Shown piece by piece: positions 39,784 to 40,129 of a DNA stretch of 40,129 nt (position 1 is its first letter; each line of letters opens with the position of its first letter). Origin of the DNA: JAAZLS01 sp964463285 (lineage in GTDB: Bacteria > Bacillota > Dethiobacteria > DTU022); NCBI GenBank assembly GCA_964463285.1, contig CAYXBB010000015.1, forward strand, positions 1-40,129. Reading direction: 5' to 3'. The notes below the pieces were generated by a model. That model made no database searches. It saw only the letters and a program-made list of their open reading frames with translations, and was not told the origin of the DNA. A program made the translations under genes and the position numbers.

Positions 39784-40129
39784 ATGAATGACCGGAAAAG
39801 AGCTGAAGAAGTTGCCACACAGCGTCTGCAATTACTTTCCCCGCTATTGGCGGAGGGGCTAGATCCAGCCAGGGCTGGACAGCTCAGGGAACAGATCTGT
39901 ACCCAAAACGGTATCTCGAGGCGAACCTTACGCAGGTACATAGCTATGTACCGTGACGAAGGTTTTATCGGTCTGATGCCCAAAGGTAAGGGTCGGAAAA
40001 ACACCGATGCTGTCCCTTTGGAAATTCTTGAACAGGCAATCTTGCTGCGCCGGGAGGTGCCCGGCAGGAGCGTAGCCCAGATCATTTCGATCCTGGAATG
40101 GGAGGGCCTTATTCAACCGGGGCAGATCA
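39784..40129 (+). CDS. Transposase, N-terminal part (helix-turn-helix, integrase-core type), truncated by the window end
   Basis: An open frame of 115 codons to the end of the sequence. ATG 39784 follows AGGAGG by seven bases. The translation begins MNDRKRAEEVATQRLQLLSP and contains a helix-turn-helix (LREQICTQNGISRRTLRRYIAMY). It then continues with the linker typical of Mu/IS481-like transposases (GFIGLMPKGKGRKN) and a second helical domain (RREVPGRSVAQIISILEWEGL). The DDE core would lie beyond the window. It is probably co-transcribed with the DUF6431-like gene. Confidence 0.75.
   Translation, partial: MNDRKRAEEVATQRLQLLSPLLAEGLDPARAGQLREQICTQNGISRRTLRRYIAMYRDEGFIGLMPKGKGRKNTDAVPLEILEQAILLRREVPGRSVAQIISILEWEGLIQPGQI

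Larger units (their letters stand above)
39184..40129 (+). mobile_element. Insertion element with DUF6431-like and transposase genes, 3' end outside the window
   Basis: Two adjacent genes (DUF6431-like protein, then a helix-turn-helix transposase with AGGAGG) form the usual pair in clostridial transposable elements of this kind. The left boundary could not be fixed because the other terminus is not in the window; 39184 is only the first possible coding base. Confidence 0.6.

Noticed and set aside
1..40129. CRISPR array, restriction-modification pair, toxin-antitoxin or other recognised defence locus
   Set aside because: No regularly spaced repeats, endonuclease, or toxin/antitoxin pair was seen; the Dam-type methylase stands alone.

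Overview
The window reads as a chromosomal segment of a strictly anaerobic, low-to-moderate GC Firmicute (Clostridia). The closest flavour is the Peptococcaceae/Syntrophomonadaceae group (Desulfotomaculum- or Pelotomaculum-like). Evidence for this is the strong AGGAGG-type ribosome binding sites with frequent TTG and GTG starts, the beta-oxidation enzymes for short-chain acyl-CoA, a FAD-less molybdenum hydroxylase, a sigma-54 enhancer-binding protein, and single-membrane exported thiol-redox proteins. This placement is inference from gene content; no marker gene such as rRNA is present.

Region by region. 1-1.4 kb: MATE efflux pump. 1.4-7.2 kb: a promoter, a molybdenum-cofactor-type riboswitch with an intrinsic terminator, a one-piece aldehyde-oxidoreductase-like molybdoenzyme, a cysteine-desulfurase-family protein and a lactate-racemase-like protein. 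7.3-9.85 kb, minus strand: a redox operon with a consensus sigma-70 promoter encoding thioredoxin, CcdA, a TlpA-type exported thioredoxin and a regulator made of three XRE helix-turn-helix domains. 10-23.2 kb: the metabolic core. It holds a PrpR-type sigma-54 activator, a minus-strand branched-chain-amino-acid-type ABC importer (livH, M, G, F, K) with its own consensus sigma-70 promoter, and on the plus strand thiolase, 3-hydroxyacyl-CoA dehydrogenase, acyl-CoA dehydrogenase, enoyl-CoA hydratase and a CoA-transferase. The last five follow a -24/-12 promoter matching the sigma-54 consensus. Together they can interconvert butyryl-CoA and acetyl-CoA and exchange CoA with free acids, and the importer could bring in the substrate or inducer.

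23.4-30.4 kb: DNA polymerase IV, a membrane-anchored GH3 beta-N-acetylhexosaminidase, a minus-strand SPFH membrane protein whose promoter carries a perfect palindrome, an anti-sigma-like protein preceded by the frameshifted remnant of its ECF sigma factor, exonuclease III and a mini-glutaredoxin with competing hairpins in its leader. 30.5-36.7 kb: copper P1B ATPase with two metal-binding domains, a FUSC-type membrane protein, a zinc-ribbon/Smr protein, a zinc-finger/winged-helix protein and a metallo-beta-lactamase-fold hydrolase. 36.7-38.75 kb: minus-strand radical SAM protein, a Dam-type adenine methylase and tRNA-Pro(CGG). 38.8-40.1 kb: mobile-element debris, with an IS3 OrfB fragment and a DUF6431-like protein plus the 5' part of a transposase that runs out of the window.

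I did not find a clearly new defence or biosynthetic system. The most promising regulatory leads are the riboswitch/terminator controlling the molybdoenzyme cluster, the sigma-54 circuit over beta-oxidation, the triple-XRE regulator tied to thiol redox export, the decayed sigma/anti-sigma pair, and the palindromic leader elements ahead of the SPFH and glutaredoxin genes.
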